Part shown: positions 51,704-61,606 of the stretch, in pieces | How the letters are laid out: every line of letters starts with the position of its first letter | How positions within the stretch are numbered: position 1 is the stretch's first letter | From: Halanaerobium saccharolyticum | GTDB taxonomy: Bacteria > Bacillota > Halanaerobiia > Halanaerobiales > Halanaerobiaceae | Assembly (NCBI RefSeq): GCF_004362045.1 | Contig: NZ_SNWX01000016.1 | Location: forward strand, 1 to 64,000 | Reading direction: 5' to 3' | DNA length: 64,000 nucleotides | The notes under the pieces: generated by a model | Seen by the model: the letters and a program-made list of their open reading frames with translations, nothing else | The model's database searches: none | What the model was told of the DNA's origin: nothing | Made by a program: the position numbers and the translations under genes

Positions 51704-53209
51704 TTATGCCCCCTCCTGCACTGAATTCATCCCGGCACCAGTCGCCAGCCGCATAATTTCATGTTCATTCATTGTTTTATCTTTTACCTCACCCTGGATT
51801 ACCCCGTGATACATTACAAGAGCTCGGTCACAAATTCTCACAATTTCTTTTGCCTCACTTGATAAAATCACGACTGCTATATCCTCTTCAGCCAGCTCCA
51901 AAATAATATCATAAATATCTTCTTTTGCTCCAACATCAACACCCTGTGTGGGATTATCGAGAATAAATATCTCAGGATTTGCACTCAACCATTTGGCCAG
52001 CACAATTTTTTGCTGGTTCCCACCAGAGAGGCTGTTGATCGGATCACTTCTTTTTCTCATCTTTATTCTAAGCTTTTTCACCTGCTCTTCAAATTTTCGC
52101 TCCTGTTTTTCCTGATCAATAACTCCCAGATGATCAAATAGAGGCCAGGTTACAATTGAAGCATTTTCAAAAACATTCAAATCCTTAATAATTCCATTTT
52201 CTTTACGGTTTCGAGGCAGATAACCAATTCCCCTTTGCAGAGCATCTGCAGTATTTTTAATCTGAACCTTTTGATTATTTAAATATAAGCTGCCGGACTC
52301 AATCTGACCACTGCCGAATATAGCCTGGAAAAGTTCTCGTCTGCCGTCTCCTAGAAGTCCGGTAACTCCAAGAATCTCTCCCTTATGCACAGAAAAAGAA
52401 ATGTTTTTAAAATCATTATTATAGCTTAAATCTTCCACCCGCAGTACTTCTGCACCCTTTTCTTTTTTTATCTGCAGAGATATTGTTCTCAGTTCATGTC
52501 CGACCATTGATTTTGCCAGCTGGTCAACATCAACATCTTTAACCAGACCTTCAGCCACCAGTTCTCCGTTTCTAAGTACTGAATAGCGGTCACAGAATTC
52601 GATTACTTCATTTAATTTATGAGAGATAAAAACAATACCCACATTCTGCCTTTTTAAGGTTCCCATCATTTCGAAAACCCGCTCAATTTCCTGATCGGTT
52701 AGTGAGGATGTCGGCTCATCCATAATAATAATCGAAGCATCCATCATAATTGCCCGAGAAATCTCAACAATCTGCTTATATGAGGTATCAAGATCTCTAA
52801 CCATGGTCTTTGGGTCTAGCTTAATCTCCATTGCATCAAAAACATTCTGAGTTTTTTCAACCATCTTTTCTAAATCTAGAATTCCTCCCTTTTTCTTCAA
52901 CTCTCTTCCGAGAAACATATTTTCATAAATAGGAAGGTCATTGATCAGATTTAATTCCTGGTGAATAAAGGCAATTCCTGCACTCAAAGAATCAGCCGGC
53001 CTGTTAAAGTCAACCTGCTGGCCGTCAACTAGTATTTTCCCCTTATCAGCCGGCAGCACTCCCCCCAGAATGTTCATTAAAGTAGATTTTCCGGCACCAT
53101 TTTCACCGATTAGGGCACAGACTTCTCCACCTGCAACTGAAAAAGATACATCTTTTACAGCTTCAGTTGCCCCAAAGCTTTTATAGATATTTTTCATTTC
53201 TATTTTCAT
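51704..53209 (-). CDS. CUT2 sugar ABC ATPase (RbsA/MglA-like, two domains)
   Basis: 501 residues. ATG 53209 (MKIEMKNIYK) follows GGGGTGTG; a longer frame includes that site. First Walker A GENGAGKSTLMN, Walker B IIMDEPTSSLTDQE; second half GLLGDGRRELFQ, LSGGNQQKIVLAKWL, FILDNPTQGVDVGAKEDIY. Asn replaces the Glu of the second Walker B (LDNPT), a frequent degenerate site in this family. It partners the permease at 50653. Confidence 0.93.
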   Translation of the reverse strand: MKIEMKNIYKSFGATEAVKDVSFSVAGGEVCALIGENGAGKSTLMNILGGVLPADKGKILVDGQQVDFNRPADSLSAGIAFIHQELNLINDLPIYENMFLGRELKKKGGILDLEKMVEKTQNVFDAMEIKLDPKTMVRDLDTSYKQIVEISRAIMMDASIIIMDEPTSSLTDQEIERVFEMMGTLKRQNVGIVFISHKLNEVIEFCDRYSVLRNGELVAEGLVKDVDVDQLAKSMVGHELRTISLQIKKEKGAEVLRVEDLSYNNDFKNISFSVHKGEILGVTGLLGDGRRELFQAIFGSGQIESGSLYLNNQKVQIKNTADALQRGIGYLPRNRKENGIIKDLNVFENASIVTWPLFDHLGVIDQEKQERKFEEQVKKLRIKMRKRSDPINSLSGGNQQKIVLAKWLSANPEIFILDNPTQGVDVGAKEDIYDIILELAEEDIAVVILSSEAKEIVRICDRALVMYHGVIQGEVKDKTMNEHEIMRLATGAGMNSVQEGA

Positions 53210-53290
53210 CAAATCACACCCCATCAATTCAAATCAGAGGTCATGGAAACCATAACCTCTGACTACTTGGAATATTTAATTGCTTCAATT

Positions 53291-54229
53291 TTAATATGGA
53301 GAATCAGGATCTAAAAATTGTTTGTAATTTGTGCGGTCAACAATAGTTGTAGGAATAATGGTTTCTTTTGGTACTTTTTCTCCCTCTAATAATTTAACTG
53401 CTACATCAACTGCATCTTTAACCATTGCGGGAGAATATAGGGCAGACTGCAGCCAGATATCTTCATATTTAGGCATCATCTCAAAATATTCCTGCATACC
53501 TCCACCACCAGTTACAACTTTAATATCTTCCCGACCGGCTTCTTCGATTGCCTTGACAACTCCGATTGAGGTTTCATCATCCATAGAATATACCGCATCA
53601 ATATGATCATGTCTGATTAAAATATCTGACATATCACTTAAACCTGCTGCTCTGGTAAACTGAGTTGCATAGGTGTGCAGCTCATAGTCAGCACCAATTT
53701 CTTCTAAAGTATCTAGAAATCCTGCTTTGCGAAGTTCAGAAACTGAGCCAGCTGTCGGTACTTCAAGGATAACAACTGTTCCTTCTTTACCAATTTTATC
53801 TGCAATATAGTGAGCTCCCTCAACTCCCATATCATAATTGTCACCAGCTACTCGATAAACACCATCAACATTAATTTCAATATCAAAATTAACTACTTCT
53901 ATACCATCCTGAATAGCCATTCTAATTGGAACTTCCATACCTGTCCACTGAGGGAAAGCAACTACAGCTTCTGCTCCCCAGGTTTTCAAATCATCAAGCT
54001 GTGAAGTCATTTCGGAAGCATTACTGCTGGTCTGAATTCGATATTCAATCTTATCAGATAATTCTTCACAGCGAGCTTCAGCATGATAGGCAACAGCAGC
54101 AACCCAGCCGTGAGTAACTGCAGGAGCTAAAATACCAATCTTGTGCTTATCTTGAGCACTTACTCCACCAGCAAAGACAAGAGTTAACAGCAGGGAAAGC
54201 ATAACTAAAAACACTAAAGATTTTTTCAT
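53291..54229 (-). CDS. CUT2 sugar/cyclitol-binding protein
   Basis: A 312-residue secreted protein with a signal peptide (KKSLVFLVMLSLLLTLVFAG, cleaved near VSAQ). Type I binding fold: HKIGILAPAVTHGWVAAVAY, LKTWGAEAVVAFPQWTG, GAHYIADKIGKEGTVVILE, AVYSMDDETSIGVVKAI, VTGGGGMQEYFEMM. It is divergent from the ribose-type protein at 27492. The ligand is unknown; context suggests a cyclitol or glycoside-type sugar. Start ATG behind AAGGAGG. Confidence 0.9.
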   Translation of the reverse strand: MKKSLVFLVMLSLLLTLVFAGGVSAQDKHKIGILAPAVTHGWVAAVAYHAEARCEELSDKIEYRIQTSSNASEMTSQLDDLKTWGAEAVVAFPQWTGMEVPIRMAIQDGIEVVNFDIEINVDGVYRVAGDNYDMGVEGAHYIADKIGKEGTVVILEVPTAGSVSELRKAGFLDTLEEIGADYELHTYATQFTRAAGLSDMSDILIRHDHIDAVYSMDDETSIGVVKAIEEAGREDIKVVTGGGGMQEYFEMMPKYEDIWLQSALYSPAMVKDAVDVAVKLLEGEKVPKETIIPTTIVDRTNYKQFLDPDSPY

Positions 54230-54329
54230 AAATCATTTCCTCCTTAATTTTAGTTGACTATGATCTGCAAATTACTCAGCAAAGTTGAAGTCAAGACTAC
54301 CTAATACCATAGGACTGAGACCTTAATTC

Positions 54330-55313
54330 TTAGACATCATCCCCTTCTAAACCAGCTATTTCTTCTAAAATATCAACTGTATTAATCAGCTGTTCTTTTG
54401 TGATTTTATCTGAAGCAATTCCTTTTTCTGCACAGTCAATAAAATGAGAAAGCTCATTATAAAACATTGCAGTTGGCGGCAGGTTAATTCCTGTTTCAAT
54501 CTTTGGCTCAGCCTCTGTCTCAAATTTTAATGCTTCTCCCTCTGGTGGATAAAAAATAAGCTGATCTTCATTAACTAAAAGTCCCTCCTCAAAATAGACC
54601 CGCCAGCGGGCAGTAAAAGGATAGCCGGCATGATACCAGGCCGCCTCTGCCCCCACTTTAAAATCTTTATAATTATAGCTGAAGCGGTAATGTTCTTTAA
54701 ATGGACTTTCTTTTCTTCCAGCTGCAGTAAAGCTGAAGCTTTCAGGACTGCCAAAAAGGCTGACAATTAAATCAAGGTCATGAATGTGTAAGTCAAAAGG
54801 TAGCAGTCCGCTTTTTTCCTTATCAAAGAGCCAGCCACCTGCTGACCAGTCAGGAGCTGCAGTCAGCCTGGTAAAATAGGCATCTAAAACCCGACCGTAT
54901 TTACCGCTTTTTACAGCTTCTTTTAAAATTTCTACTTCTTTAGTAAAATGCAGCACCTGACCCACAAAAACCAGAGCCTCATTTTCTGAAGCCAGAGCAA
55001 AAATCCTTTCTGCATCTTCTCTGTGCAGGGCAATTGGTTTCTCAATAATCACATTTTTGCCTGCACTCAAAGCTGTAAGTGCATGTTCAAGATGAAGATA
55101 GCTTGGAGTACAGATATCGACTATATCGATTTCTTCAGCAGTCAGCAGTTCTTTGATATCAGGATAAATTTCAACTCCCCATTTTGCTGCTTTTTCTCGA
55201 TCAGCTTCCGAAGGTCCGACAACTGCTCTGACTTCTGCCTTTTCAATCTGAGCATAGTTATTAAAATGTACTGTTCCCATCCCCCCTACACCGACAATCG
55301 CAATTTTTTGCAT
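54330..55313 (-). CDS. Gfo/Idh/MocA-family oxidoreductase, second member
   Basis: 327 residues. AIVGVGGMGTVHFNNYAQI is the Rossmann motif; IIEKPIALHREDAERIF carries the EKP Lys; FDLHIHDLDLIVSLFG gives the DxHxxD catalytic region. It differs clearly from the member at 49480, so the two probably oxidise and reduce different positions or substrates. Start ATG behind GGGGGGAG. It is followed by the binding protein gene 100 bases later. Confidence 0.87.
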   Translation of the reverse strand: MQKIAIVGVGGMGTVHFNNYAQIEKAEVRAVVGPSEADREKAAKWGVEIYPDIKELLTAEEIDIVDICTPSYLHLEHALTALSAGKNVIIEKPIALHREDAERIFALASENEALVFVGQVLHFTKEVEILKEAVKSGKYGRVLDAYFTRLTAAPDWSAGGWLFDKEKSGLLPFDLHIHDLDLIVSLFGSPESFSFTAAGRKESPFKEHYRFSYNYKDFKVGAEAAWYHAGYPFTARWRVYFEEGLLVNEDQLIFYPPEGEALKFETEAEPKIETGINLPPTAMFYNELSHFIDCAEKGIASDKITKEQLINTVDILEEIAGLEGDDV

Positions 55314-55394
55314 CTGCTCCCCCCTTAACTAATTTTTTTCAGCCAAATAATATTGTCAAAGAGACCGTTTGTTTAAATTTAAACTGCTTAAAAA

Positions 55395-56213
55395 TCAAAT
55401 TTTAAAACCTGCCTCTTTCAGAAAATCATAAGAATCCTTTACTGCCTGATTAACCTCTTCTAAATCTGAAGGTCCCTCTTCTTCAAACTCAATTTCAATA
55501 CTGAAGGGTGAATTATTATCATTTTTTTCTAAAATCTCAAAAAGTGGTTTAAAATTTATATTCCCCTTCCCTAAAGCGGGAAAGTTCCATTCAGTCTGAG
55601 CTCCAGCTTTATCTTTGAGATGAAGATGTCCAACCTTTTCAACAGCAGTTTTCAGGTCAGCTGCCAGATCAAGATCCTTTCCTCCATAAAAAATAGCATT
55701 TGCCGTATCATAATTTATTACAACCCGTTCAGAATCAATCAGATCAACAATCTCTATTAGCCGCTTACCTGTTCCGTGTTTACCGTGGTTTTCAAGTCCT
55801 AAAATAAGATTATAATCTTCCAGATATGGAATTAAATTTTTAATATTTGCTGCAACCTTCTGATCTGAAGCTTCTGCCTTATCTTCCAGGTGAGCTTCTC
55901 CAATTGAAGAGATTATATATTTACAGCCAAAAAAATGGGCCAGCCGAATATTGGCAATAAAATCATCCAGGCGATCATTATCCATCAGGTTGGTGTGGCC
56001 GCTTAAAGAAATTGGAATTAGCTCTGCCTCTATCAGCCGATCTTCAATCTCATATAACTCATTTAAAGACATCGTCGGAAAAACATGTTCTGTCCAGCCT
56101 TTAGTAGCAGTAAGTTCGATATAATTAAAGCCCGCTGCTTTAATTCCTTTAATTGCTTCTGCAAGAGAAAAATCGTGATAAGTATTTGAATTAACAGCAA
56201 TTATTCTTTTCAA
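55395..56213 (-). CDS. Sugar phosphate isomerase/epimerase-type TIM-barrel protein, second member
   Basis: 272 residues, starting at TTG behind GGGGAGGGG. AAGFNYIELTATKGW, LILGLENHGKHGTG (metal Glu), VVINYDTANAIFYGG (Asp), GHLHLKDKAG (His) and FSIEIEFEEE complete the metal-site strands. It is the first gene of the operon. It may open or epimerise a 3-keto-sugar or an inosose. The paralogue at 48406 is at the other end. Confidence 0.85.
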   Translation of the reverse strand: MKRIIAVNSNTYHDFSLAEAIKGIKAAGFNYIELTATKGWTEHVFPTMSLNELYEIEDRLIEAELIPISLSGHTNLMDNDRLDDFIANIRLAHFFGCKYIISSIGEAHLEDKAEASDQKVAANIKNLIPYLEDYNLILGLENHGKHGTGKRLIEIVDLIDSERVVINYDTANAIFYGGKDLDLAADLKTAVEKVGHLHLKDKAGAQTEWNFPALGKGNINFKPLFEILEKNDNNSPFSIEIEFEEEGPSDLEEVNQAVKDSYDFLKEAGFKI

Positions 56214-56347
56214 ATTATCCCCTCCCCACTGACAAAATTTTTTGATAAATGAAAATTATTGTTTTTAATCTAGTTATTAATATAATTCTATACTAATTGA
56301 AATAATCCTTTTAATATTCTGAAAATATACAGCCGATTAATTAATTT

Positions 56348-56375
56348 TTGAGTCGATTTTAAAGGAAAATAAAAT
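56348..56375 (+). promoter_or_regulatory. Candidate promoter of the TM1266-like gene
   Basis: -35 TTGAGT (56348-56353), 16-bp spacer, -10 TAAAAT (56370-56375). Moderate match in AT-rich sequence. Confidence 0.45.
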
Positions 56376-56426
56376 TTAATAGATAAATAATAAAATATAA
56401 ACATAATTTAAATAGGGGGTGATATA

Positions 56427-56681
56427 ATGGAACATTCTATGATCATGGCAATTTTAATTGACAAAAGAACTGATGCTGCTCCAAGGGTTCAGGAAATATT
56501 GACCGAACACGGCTGTCTAATTAAAACCCGTCTTGGAATGCACGAAAGCAGTACCTGTGCTGATGAAGGAATGATCATCTTTGATTTAACAGCAGAAAAT
56601 ACTGAAGTTGAGGCCTTAGAGGCAGAATTAAAGTCAGTGGAAGGTGTAAAGGTTAAGAGTATGGTGCTGGATTTTGAATAA
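56427..56681 (+). CDS. TM1266-like small protein (iron-only hydrogenase system regulator family)
   Basis: An 84-residue ferredoxin-like (ACT/NikR-C-type) domain protein. ILIDKRTDAAPRVQEILTEH, IKTRLGMHESST, GMIIFDLTAENTEVEALEAE and VEGVKVKSMVLDF match the TM1266 pattern. Two Cys residues (HGC, STC) are an addition. Start ATG behind AGGGGGTG. No hydrogenase maturation genes are nearby, so the link to hydrogenase rests on the family only. Confidence 0.77.
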   Translation: MEHSMIMAILIDKRTDAAPRVQEILTEHGCLIKTRLGMHESSTCADEGMIIFDLTAENTEVEALEAELKSVEGVKVKSMVLDFE

Positions 56682-56708
56682 AAATAATCGCTAACTTTTT
56701 TATGAAGT

Positions 56709-56755
56709 GGCTGCTCTCTCAATTAGTAAGTTAATTGTGATTTGTTAGAGTAGCC
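56709..56755 (+). terminator. Hairpin downstream of the TM1266-like gene
   Basis: Arms GGCTGCTCT and AGAGTAGCC (one G-U pair) with an inner CAATTA/TAATTG stem. The following bases (TGCTTTATAC) are a poor T tract, so this is a weak candidate. It lies between two convergent genes. Confidence 0.4.
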
Positions 56756-56829
56756 TGCTTTATACAGAATATCTTGATACCATTAAAAATATAATCATAT
56801 TCATTAAAACTAATTACTATTAAAAATTT

Positions 56830-57963
56830 TTAAATTTCAAATCTAGTATCTGCCTCAATAACTTTTGAACCAATTATTGTTTTTAATGGTCTCAAGTAAT
56901 TATGAAGACATAAACTGTTGTTATTTGAATCAAAAACTTCAACTTCACATTCTTCTTCTCTAAAAACTGTAAATCGAGCCTTTTTATCAAAAAATTCATT
57001 TTGATAAGTTTCTACTCCTAAAATATCAGCAGCATTAACTGTTACAGCCTCTATAACCTGTTCCAGCTCCATTCCCAGTTCTTTTAATTTAGACATGGTT
57101 AAACTTAAATCCCAGACAGGACCATCAATATTCTCAGTATGGAGATCAGTGCTGATAGTATCCGGAAAATATTCAGCGGCAAAAGCCTTTCTGGCAACAT
57201 CATAATTAAAACTTGCTACTCCATGTCCCACATCAAACTTTATACCTTTTTCAATCGCTACTTTATATTCATTTAAAAATTCTCCCTTGCGGTATATTCC
57301 CCAGCGCTTACCGTGATAAACATGTGTCACAATATCTCCTGGATCTAAATAAGGCAAAATATCTTCTAATAATGGCAGAGGTTCTCCTACATGAACCATT
57401 AAAGGAAGTGATACTTCTCTAGCAGCCTCCTTTGCCAGTTTAACAATATCTGAATTCATTCCCTGCAGAATGACTCCACTTGCTCTTAACTTAATTCCTT
57501 TTATATAATCTCTATTCTCCTCAATTCTCTGATATAAATTATCAAGGTCAATCATATTCAAACTATTTAGCTCACTTATTTGATTTGATTTTATCAGACC
57601 GGTTGAGCCAAGATTGATAAATGAATAAATCGGATAATCACGTGGCTCAATAATATATTTTTTAAAGCCTAAAAAATTAGCTTCACCGGCACTTCCGGTA
57701 TCATTTAAAACTGTCACTCCAGTTTTAGGACCAATCAAATCAGGGTTTAAACCTAGATTTGAAACTCCATAATAGATATGAGTATGAAGATCAATCCAGC
57801 CTGGAGAAAGATAACTATCTTTAAGATCTAAAACTTTTAATTCAGACATCTCAGTCTCAATTTTATCTCTAATATATCCCTGATCATCCAGATAAAATTC
57901 TTTAATATCCTTAAATTGACTTGGAAATCCTATCAACTTAAAATTTTTAATTAATTTTGCCAT
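56830..57963 (-). CDS. Amidohydrolase/deacetylase-type metallohydrolase (EF_0837/Atu3266-like)
   Basis: 377 residues. The binuclear amidohydrolase site is seen as DLHTHIYYG, carboxylated Lys in GIKLRASG (about residue 150), His in MVHVGEPLP and VTHVYHGK, and Asp in STDLHTENIDG. It hydrolyses amide or ester bonds of small acyl compounds; the substrate is uncertain. It lies 28 bases after the DppF-type gene, the last gene of the D-aminoacylase operon. Start ATG behind GGAGGTTAAG. Confidence 0.85.
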   Translation of the reverse strand: MAKLIKNFKLIGFPSQFKDIKEFYLDDQGYIRDKIETEMSELKVLDLKDSYLSPGWIDLHTHIYYGVSNLGLNPDLIGPKTGVTVLNDTGSAGEANFLGFKKYIIEPRDYPIYSFINLGSTGLIKSNQISELNSLNMIDLDNLYQRIEENRDYIKGIKLRASGVILQGMNSDIVKLAKEAAREVSLPLMVHVGEPLPLLEDILPYLDPGDIVTHVYHGKRWGIYRKGEFLNEYKVAIEKGIKFDVGHGVASFNYDVARKAFAAEYFPDTISTDLHTENIDGPVWDLSLTMSKLKELGMELEQVIEAVTVNAADILGVETYQNEFFDKKARFTVFREEECEVEVFDSNNNSLCLHNYLRPLKTIIGSKVIEADTRFEI

Positions 57964-57990
57964 CTTAACCTCCTGCTCAATTCTTTAAAC

Positions 57991-58965
57991 TTACTTATCT
58001 AATAAATGACAGGCCACAAAATGTTCAGCACCATATTCTTTAAACTCTGGCTCAACTTTTGGACATGGGTCAAAAGCTTTTGGACAGCGGGGATGAAATC
58101 TGCAGCCAGATGGAGGATCTACCGGTGAAGGTACATCTCCTTCTAAGATAATTCTATCTTTTTTCTTTCTCGGATCAGCTTCTGGAATAGCAGATAATAG
58201 TGATTGGGTATAGGGATGAATTGGATTCTTAAATAGTTCTTTTTTATCTGTTAACTCCACAATCTTACCGAGATACATTACTGCTACTCGATCACTGATG
58301 TGCTTAACTACACTTAAGTCATGGGCAATAAATAGATAGGTTAAACCAAACTCTTTCTGTAAGTCCTGCAGCAGATTAATAACCTGAGCCTGGACTGATA
58401 CATCAAGTGCAGATACCGGCTCATCAGCAATGATTAGCTTGGGATCTACTGCTAAAGCTCTGGCTACACCTATCCGCTGACGCTGTCCTCCACTAAATTC
58501 ATGGGGATAGCGGTTCATATATTCTTCACCCATACCAACATTTTCTAATATTTCTTTCACTCTCTCATTTTTTTCTTCCTTATTTTCAACCAGTTTGTGA
58601 ATAATAAGCGGTTCACCTACAATATCAGCTACTGTCATTCTGGGATTAAGTGAGGCATAGGGATCCTGGAAAATAATCTGCATATCGCGCCTGATAGCGC
58701 GCAGATCTTTTTTATCTAGGTCCATCACACTTTTACCTTCAAATATTACCTCTCCAGCTGTAGCTTCCAGCAGGCGAAGGATTGTTCTTCCTGTTGTTGA
58801 CTTACCACAACCTGATTCTCCTACCAGACCGAGTGTTTCTCCTTTTTTTACTGCAAAGGATATATCATCAACCGCTTTTACATAATCTACTGTTCGTTTA
58901 AATATTCCTGCTTTAACCGGAAAATATTTTTTTAGATTATTAACTTCTAATAAGTTCTCAGCCAT
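57991..58965 (-). CDS. Oligo/dipeptide ABC ATPase, DppF/OppF type
   Basis: 324 residues. Walker [14 protein letters not shown], signature [15 protein letters not shown], Walker [19 protein letters not shown]. The C-terminal Cys-rich [14 protein letters not shown] is usual for this peptide-transporter subfamily. It overlaps dppD by one base (TAATG-type junction). It partners DppD and DppC. Confidence 0.93.
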   Translation of the reverse strand: MAENLLEVNNLKKYFPVKAGIFKRTVDYVKAVDDISFAVKKGETLGLVGESGCGKSTTGRTILRLLEATAGEVIFEGKSVMDLDKKDLRAIRRDMQIIFQDPYASLNPRMTVADIVGEPLIIHKLVENKEEKNERVKEILENVGMGEEYMNRYPHEFSGGQRQRIGVARALAVDPKLIIADEPVSALDVSVQAQVINLLQDLQKEFGLTYLFIAHDLSVVKHISDRVAVMYLGKIVELTDKKELFKNPIHPYTQSLLSAIPEADPRKKKDRIILEGDVPSPVDPPSGCRFHPRCPKAFDPCPKVEPEFKEYGAEHFVACHLLDK

Positions 58966-59993
58966 TATTTTTGAACACCTCGATCCTCGTAAATTCTTTC
59001 TCCCCGTTTCTTGATCTCCTCTAAATCTTTATATCTCCAGCAGCGAACCATATGATTTCCGTCTGCATCCTCTAAAGGTGGCTCCTGATCATAACATTTG
59101 CCTTCTGCCAGAGGACAGCGGGTATTAAACTTACACCCATCTGGAAAGTTAAGTGGAGAAGGTACACTTCCTGGAATAGCTTCCAGGCGATCAACATCCT
59201 TATCCAGCTTAGGAATTGAGTTCATCAAACCCCAGGTATATGGATGTTTTGGATCTTCAAATAGTGTATTTACATCTGTATATTCTACTACCTTACCAGC
59301 ATACATTACTGCTACTCTATCTGAAACTTCAGCAATTACCCCTAAGTCATGAGTAATCATCATAATTGACATGCCATAACTTTCTTTTAAAGAGTTCATC
59401 AGCTCTAAGATCTGAGCCTGAATTGTTACATCAAGTGCTGTAGTCGGCTCATCAGCAATCAGAAGCTGTGGATCACAGCTTAAAGCCATAGCGATCATCA
59501 CCCGCTGCCTCATACCTCCAGATAACTGATGGGGATATTCGTCAACACGCTGCTCAGGTAGAGGAATACCTACCTTGGTCAGCATATCAATTGCCTGACG
59601 TCTTGCTTCTTTTCTATCAACCTGTTTATGAAGTATAATCGCTTCCATTATCTGATCTCCTACAGTATAAACAGGATTTAGAGAAGTCATCGGCTCCTGG
59701 AAAATCATTGAAATATCATTACCACGAATTTTTCTCATTTCTTTTTCAGGAATTTTGGTTAAATCTCTACCGCCAAAGTTTATTTCTCCAGCTTCAATTC
59801 TGCCGGGAGGTGATTCGACAAGCCTCATAATTGATAATGAGGTAACACTTTTACCACAGCCAGACTCACCCACTACTCCCAGGGTTTCTCCAGGGTATAT
59901 TTCAAAATCTACCCCATCAACAGCTTTGACTACACCTTCCTCAACATAGAAGTATGTTTTTAAATTTTTAACTTCTACCAACTTTTCAGCCAT
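58965..59993 (-). CDS. Oligo/dipeptide ABC ATPase, DppD/OppD type
   Basis: 342 residues. Walker [14 protein letters not shown], signature [15 protein letters not shown], Walker [19 protein letters not shown]. The C-terminal [14 protein letters not shown] is the Cys motif of the subfamily. It energises the DppB/DppC-type channel whose DppC gene starts past the window edge. It lies 14 bases after ridA. Confidence 0.93.
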   Translation of the reverse strand: MAEKLVEVKNLKTYFYVEEGVVKAVDGVDFEIYPGETLGVVGESGCGKSVTSLSIMRLVESPPGRIEAGEINFGGRDLTKIPEKEMRKIRGNDISMIFQEPMTSLNPVYTVGDQIMEAIILHKQVDRKEARRQAIDMLTKVGIPLPEQRVDEYPHQLSGGMRQRVMIAMALSCDPQLLIADEPTTALDVTIQAQILELMNSLKESYGMSIMMITHDLGVIAEVSDRVAVMYAGKVVEYTDVNTLFEDPKHPYTWGLMNSIPKLDKDVDRLEAIPGSVPSPLNFPDGCKFNTRCPLAEGKCYDQEPPLEDADGNHMVRCWRYKDLEEIKKRGERIYEDRGVQK

Positions 59994-60007
59994 TTTTTAC
60001 ACCTCAA

Positions 60008-60469
60008 TCATTTTTTTACTTTTACAATCATTTCTAATTCAACTGGGATATCATCTGGAAGAACTGAAGTTCCTAGAGCAGCTCTGGCGTGGCGCCCTTT
60101 TTCACCGAAAATCTTAACCAGTAATTCCGAAGCTCCATTAACTACTTTTGGCTGCTCCAAAAAATCATCTGTACTGTTAACAAAACCTCTTAGTTTAACT
60201 ATATCTTCTATTTCATCAAGTGAACCCACCACTGATTTGACTGCTGCTAAAGCATTTAAACAGCACTGCTGAGCACACTGATAGCCCTCTTCCAAACTTA
60301 CACTGCCTCCTACTTTACCGATATAGATAAACTCACCGTCTTTAATTGGTCCCTGCCCTGAAACATAAACTAAGTCATTTACCTTTTTAGCAGGTATATA
60401 TTCAGCTATTGGTTCTGGAGCTTCAGGTAATTCTAAACCAAGTTCCTTAATTTTTTCTTCAACACTCAT
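60008..60469 (-). CDS. RidA-family (YjgF/UK114) imine/enamine deaminase
   Basis: 153 residues. NDLVYVSGQGPIKDGEFIYI is the N-terminal strand, ALAAVKSVVGSLDEIEDIVK the helix, and HARAALGTSVLPDDIPVELE carries the catalytic Arg and Glu. It belongs to a longer Rid branch (about 25 residues more than RidA proper). RidA proteins destroy reactive 2-aminoacrylate-type products of PLP enzymes. It lies 3 bases after the SelA-like gene, consistent with cleaning up that enzyme's product. Start ATG behind GGAGGAAT. Confidence 0.9.
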   Translation of the reverse strand: MSVEEKIKELGLELPEAPEPIAEYIPAKKVNDLVYVSGQGPIKDGEFIYIGKVGGSVSLEEGYQCAQQCCLNALAAVKSVVGSLDEIEDIVKLRGFVNSTDDFLEQPKVVNGASELLVKIFGEKGRHARAALGTSVLPDDIPVELEMIVKVKK

Positions 60470-60472
60470 TAA

Positions 60473-61600
60473 TTATTCCTCCTTTATGATATCTTTAAAT
60501 TTTTTAACAATAATTTTTTCTTCTCCCCTCTGAAGCATATGTGGATTAATTAAAAGATGGTTTTTATCAGTTTCTACAATTACCACAGGCTCATCCTGGG
60601 CTAATTTATCTCTCAGCTGTTCTTTATTAAAGCCTAAAATTTCTTCATCAACTTCAATAAACAAGCGTGGAATTGAAGCAGGCTGAGTTAAAGGCTGATC
60701 TGGATATCCAAGCTCTATTTCGAATGCCTCAATATTTTTAAGTTTTTCATACATAAAATCTGTCTGCTCCTCCCACTGTTCCATCCTTGCTTTTTGATCT
60801 TCATTTAAATAGAGCTCGATAGCTGTAGTCAATCCCATAATAGTTTCCTTGTCTAACTTCATTGGTCTACCTAAAGCATGGTTTGGATAACCATTTGCCC
60901 TACATTTATCTAAAAGCTCCTGGCGTCCCAGCATCAATCCTGAAGATTGTGGTCCTCTTAAGTCTTTCCCCCCACTAAAAAGAACAATGTCTGCACCCTG
61001 GTTGACAAATTTAGTTAAATTTTCTTTTGGAGGTAGTTCAGCTGCAGCATCAACAATCACAGGTAGATTATGACGATGAGCAATTTCTATAATCTTTTTT
61101 AAAGTTAAAGACGCACGAAACATATCTGACTGGACAAAGAAAAATACTCCGGCTGTTTTTTCATTAACAGCACCTTCCAGCTCCCAGCCAAAAGTCTCAA
61201 TCGCATTTCCAATTTCAACAAATTTACCTCCAGCAGTAATTACAGCCTGATCATAGGGATTACGATGTGATTTCATGACGATAAATTCGTTTTTAAGACC
61301 ATCACTTAGAGGAAGCTGCCGAGAAAGATACTTATTATTACCAGCAATACAAGCAGCTGTAGAAAGCGCCAGACCTGCTGCCGCACCGGCAGTTATTAAA
61401 GCAGCTTCTACATCTAAAAGACCAGCAATATACTGTCCACTTTTAGTGAGCAGTTCATCTATGTCTACAAACTGTTTTGAAGCTTTTTTCATAGCATCTA
61501 AAACTTCTTCTTTCATCAAAGAACCACTGTATTTGGTATAGGTACCAGCAGCATTTATAATCTTTTTTACTCCAAGCTTATTATAAGTTACCATAATCAT
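60473..61600 (-). CDS. SelA-like PLP-dependent enzyme (lyase/transferase)
   Basis: 375 residues. INAAGTYTKYSGSLMKEEVL is the SelA-type N-terminus, ALITAGAAAGLALSTAACIAG the phosphate-binding part, VIVDAAAELPP the PLP Asp strand, and LFSGGKDLRGPQSSG the Schiff-base Lys. The N-terminal SelA domain that binds tRNA is missing, so selenocysteine synthesis is unlikely. Relatives include D-glucosaminate-6-phosphate ammonia-lyase (DgaE)-type enzymes. In this operon it may act on a D-amino acid. ATG 61600 or 61594 could start it. Confidence 0.85.
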   Translation of the reverse strand: MIMVTYNKLGVKKIINAAGTYTKYSGSLMKEEVLDAMKKASKQFVDIDELLTKSGQYIAGLLDVEAALITAGAAAGLALSTAACIAGNNKYLSRQLPLSDGLKNEFIVMKSHRNPYDQAVITAGGKFVEIGNAIETFGWELEGAVNEKTAGVFFFVQSDMFRASLTLKKIIEIAHRHNLPVIVDAAAELPPKENLTKFVNQGADIVLFSGGKDLRGPQSSGLMLGRQELLDKCRANGYPNHALGRPMKLDKETIMGLTTAIELYLNEDQKARMEQWEEQTDFMYEKLKNIEAFEIELGYPDQPLTQPASIPRLFIEVDEEILGFNKEQLRDKLAQDEPVVIVETDKNHLLINPHMLQRGEEKIIVKKFKDIIKEE

Positions 61601-61606
61601 TCTCCT

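Noticed and set aside
48406-56213. Naming the operon as inositol catabolism (iol)
   Set aside because: No IolB, IolC, IolD or IolJ homologue is present, and the Gfo/Idh and barrel proteins are too general for specific names by eye.
60473-61600. Selenocysteine synthase (SelA) proper
   Set aside because: At 375 residues it is shorter than SelA and begins directly with the PLP-fold segment INAAGT. The tRNA-binding N-terminal domain is missing, and no selB or tRNA-Sec is nearby.
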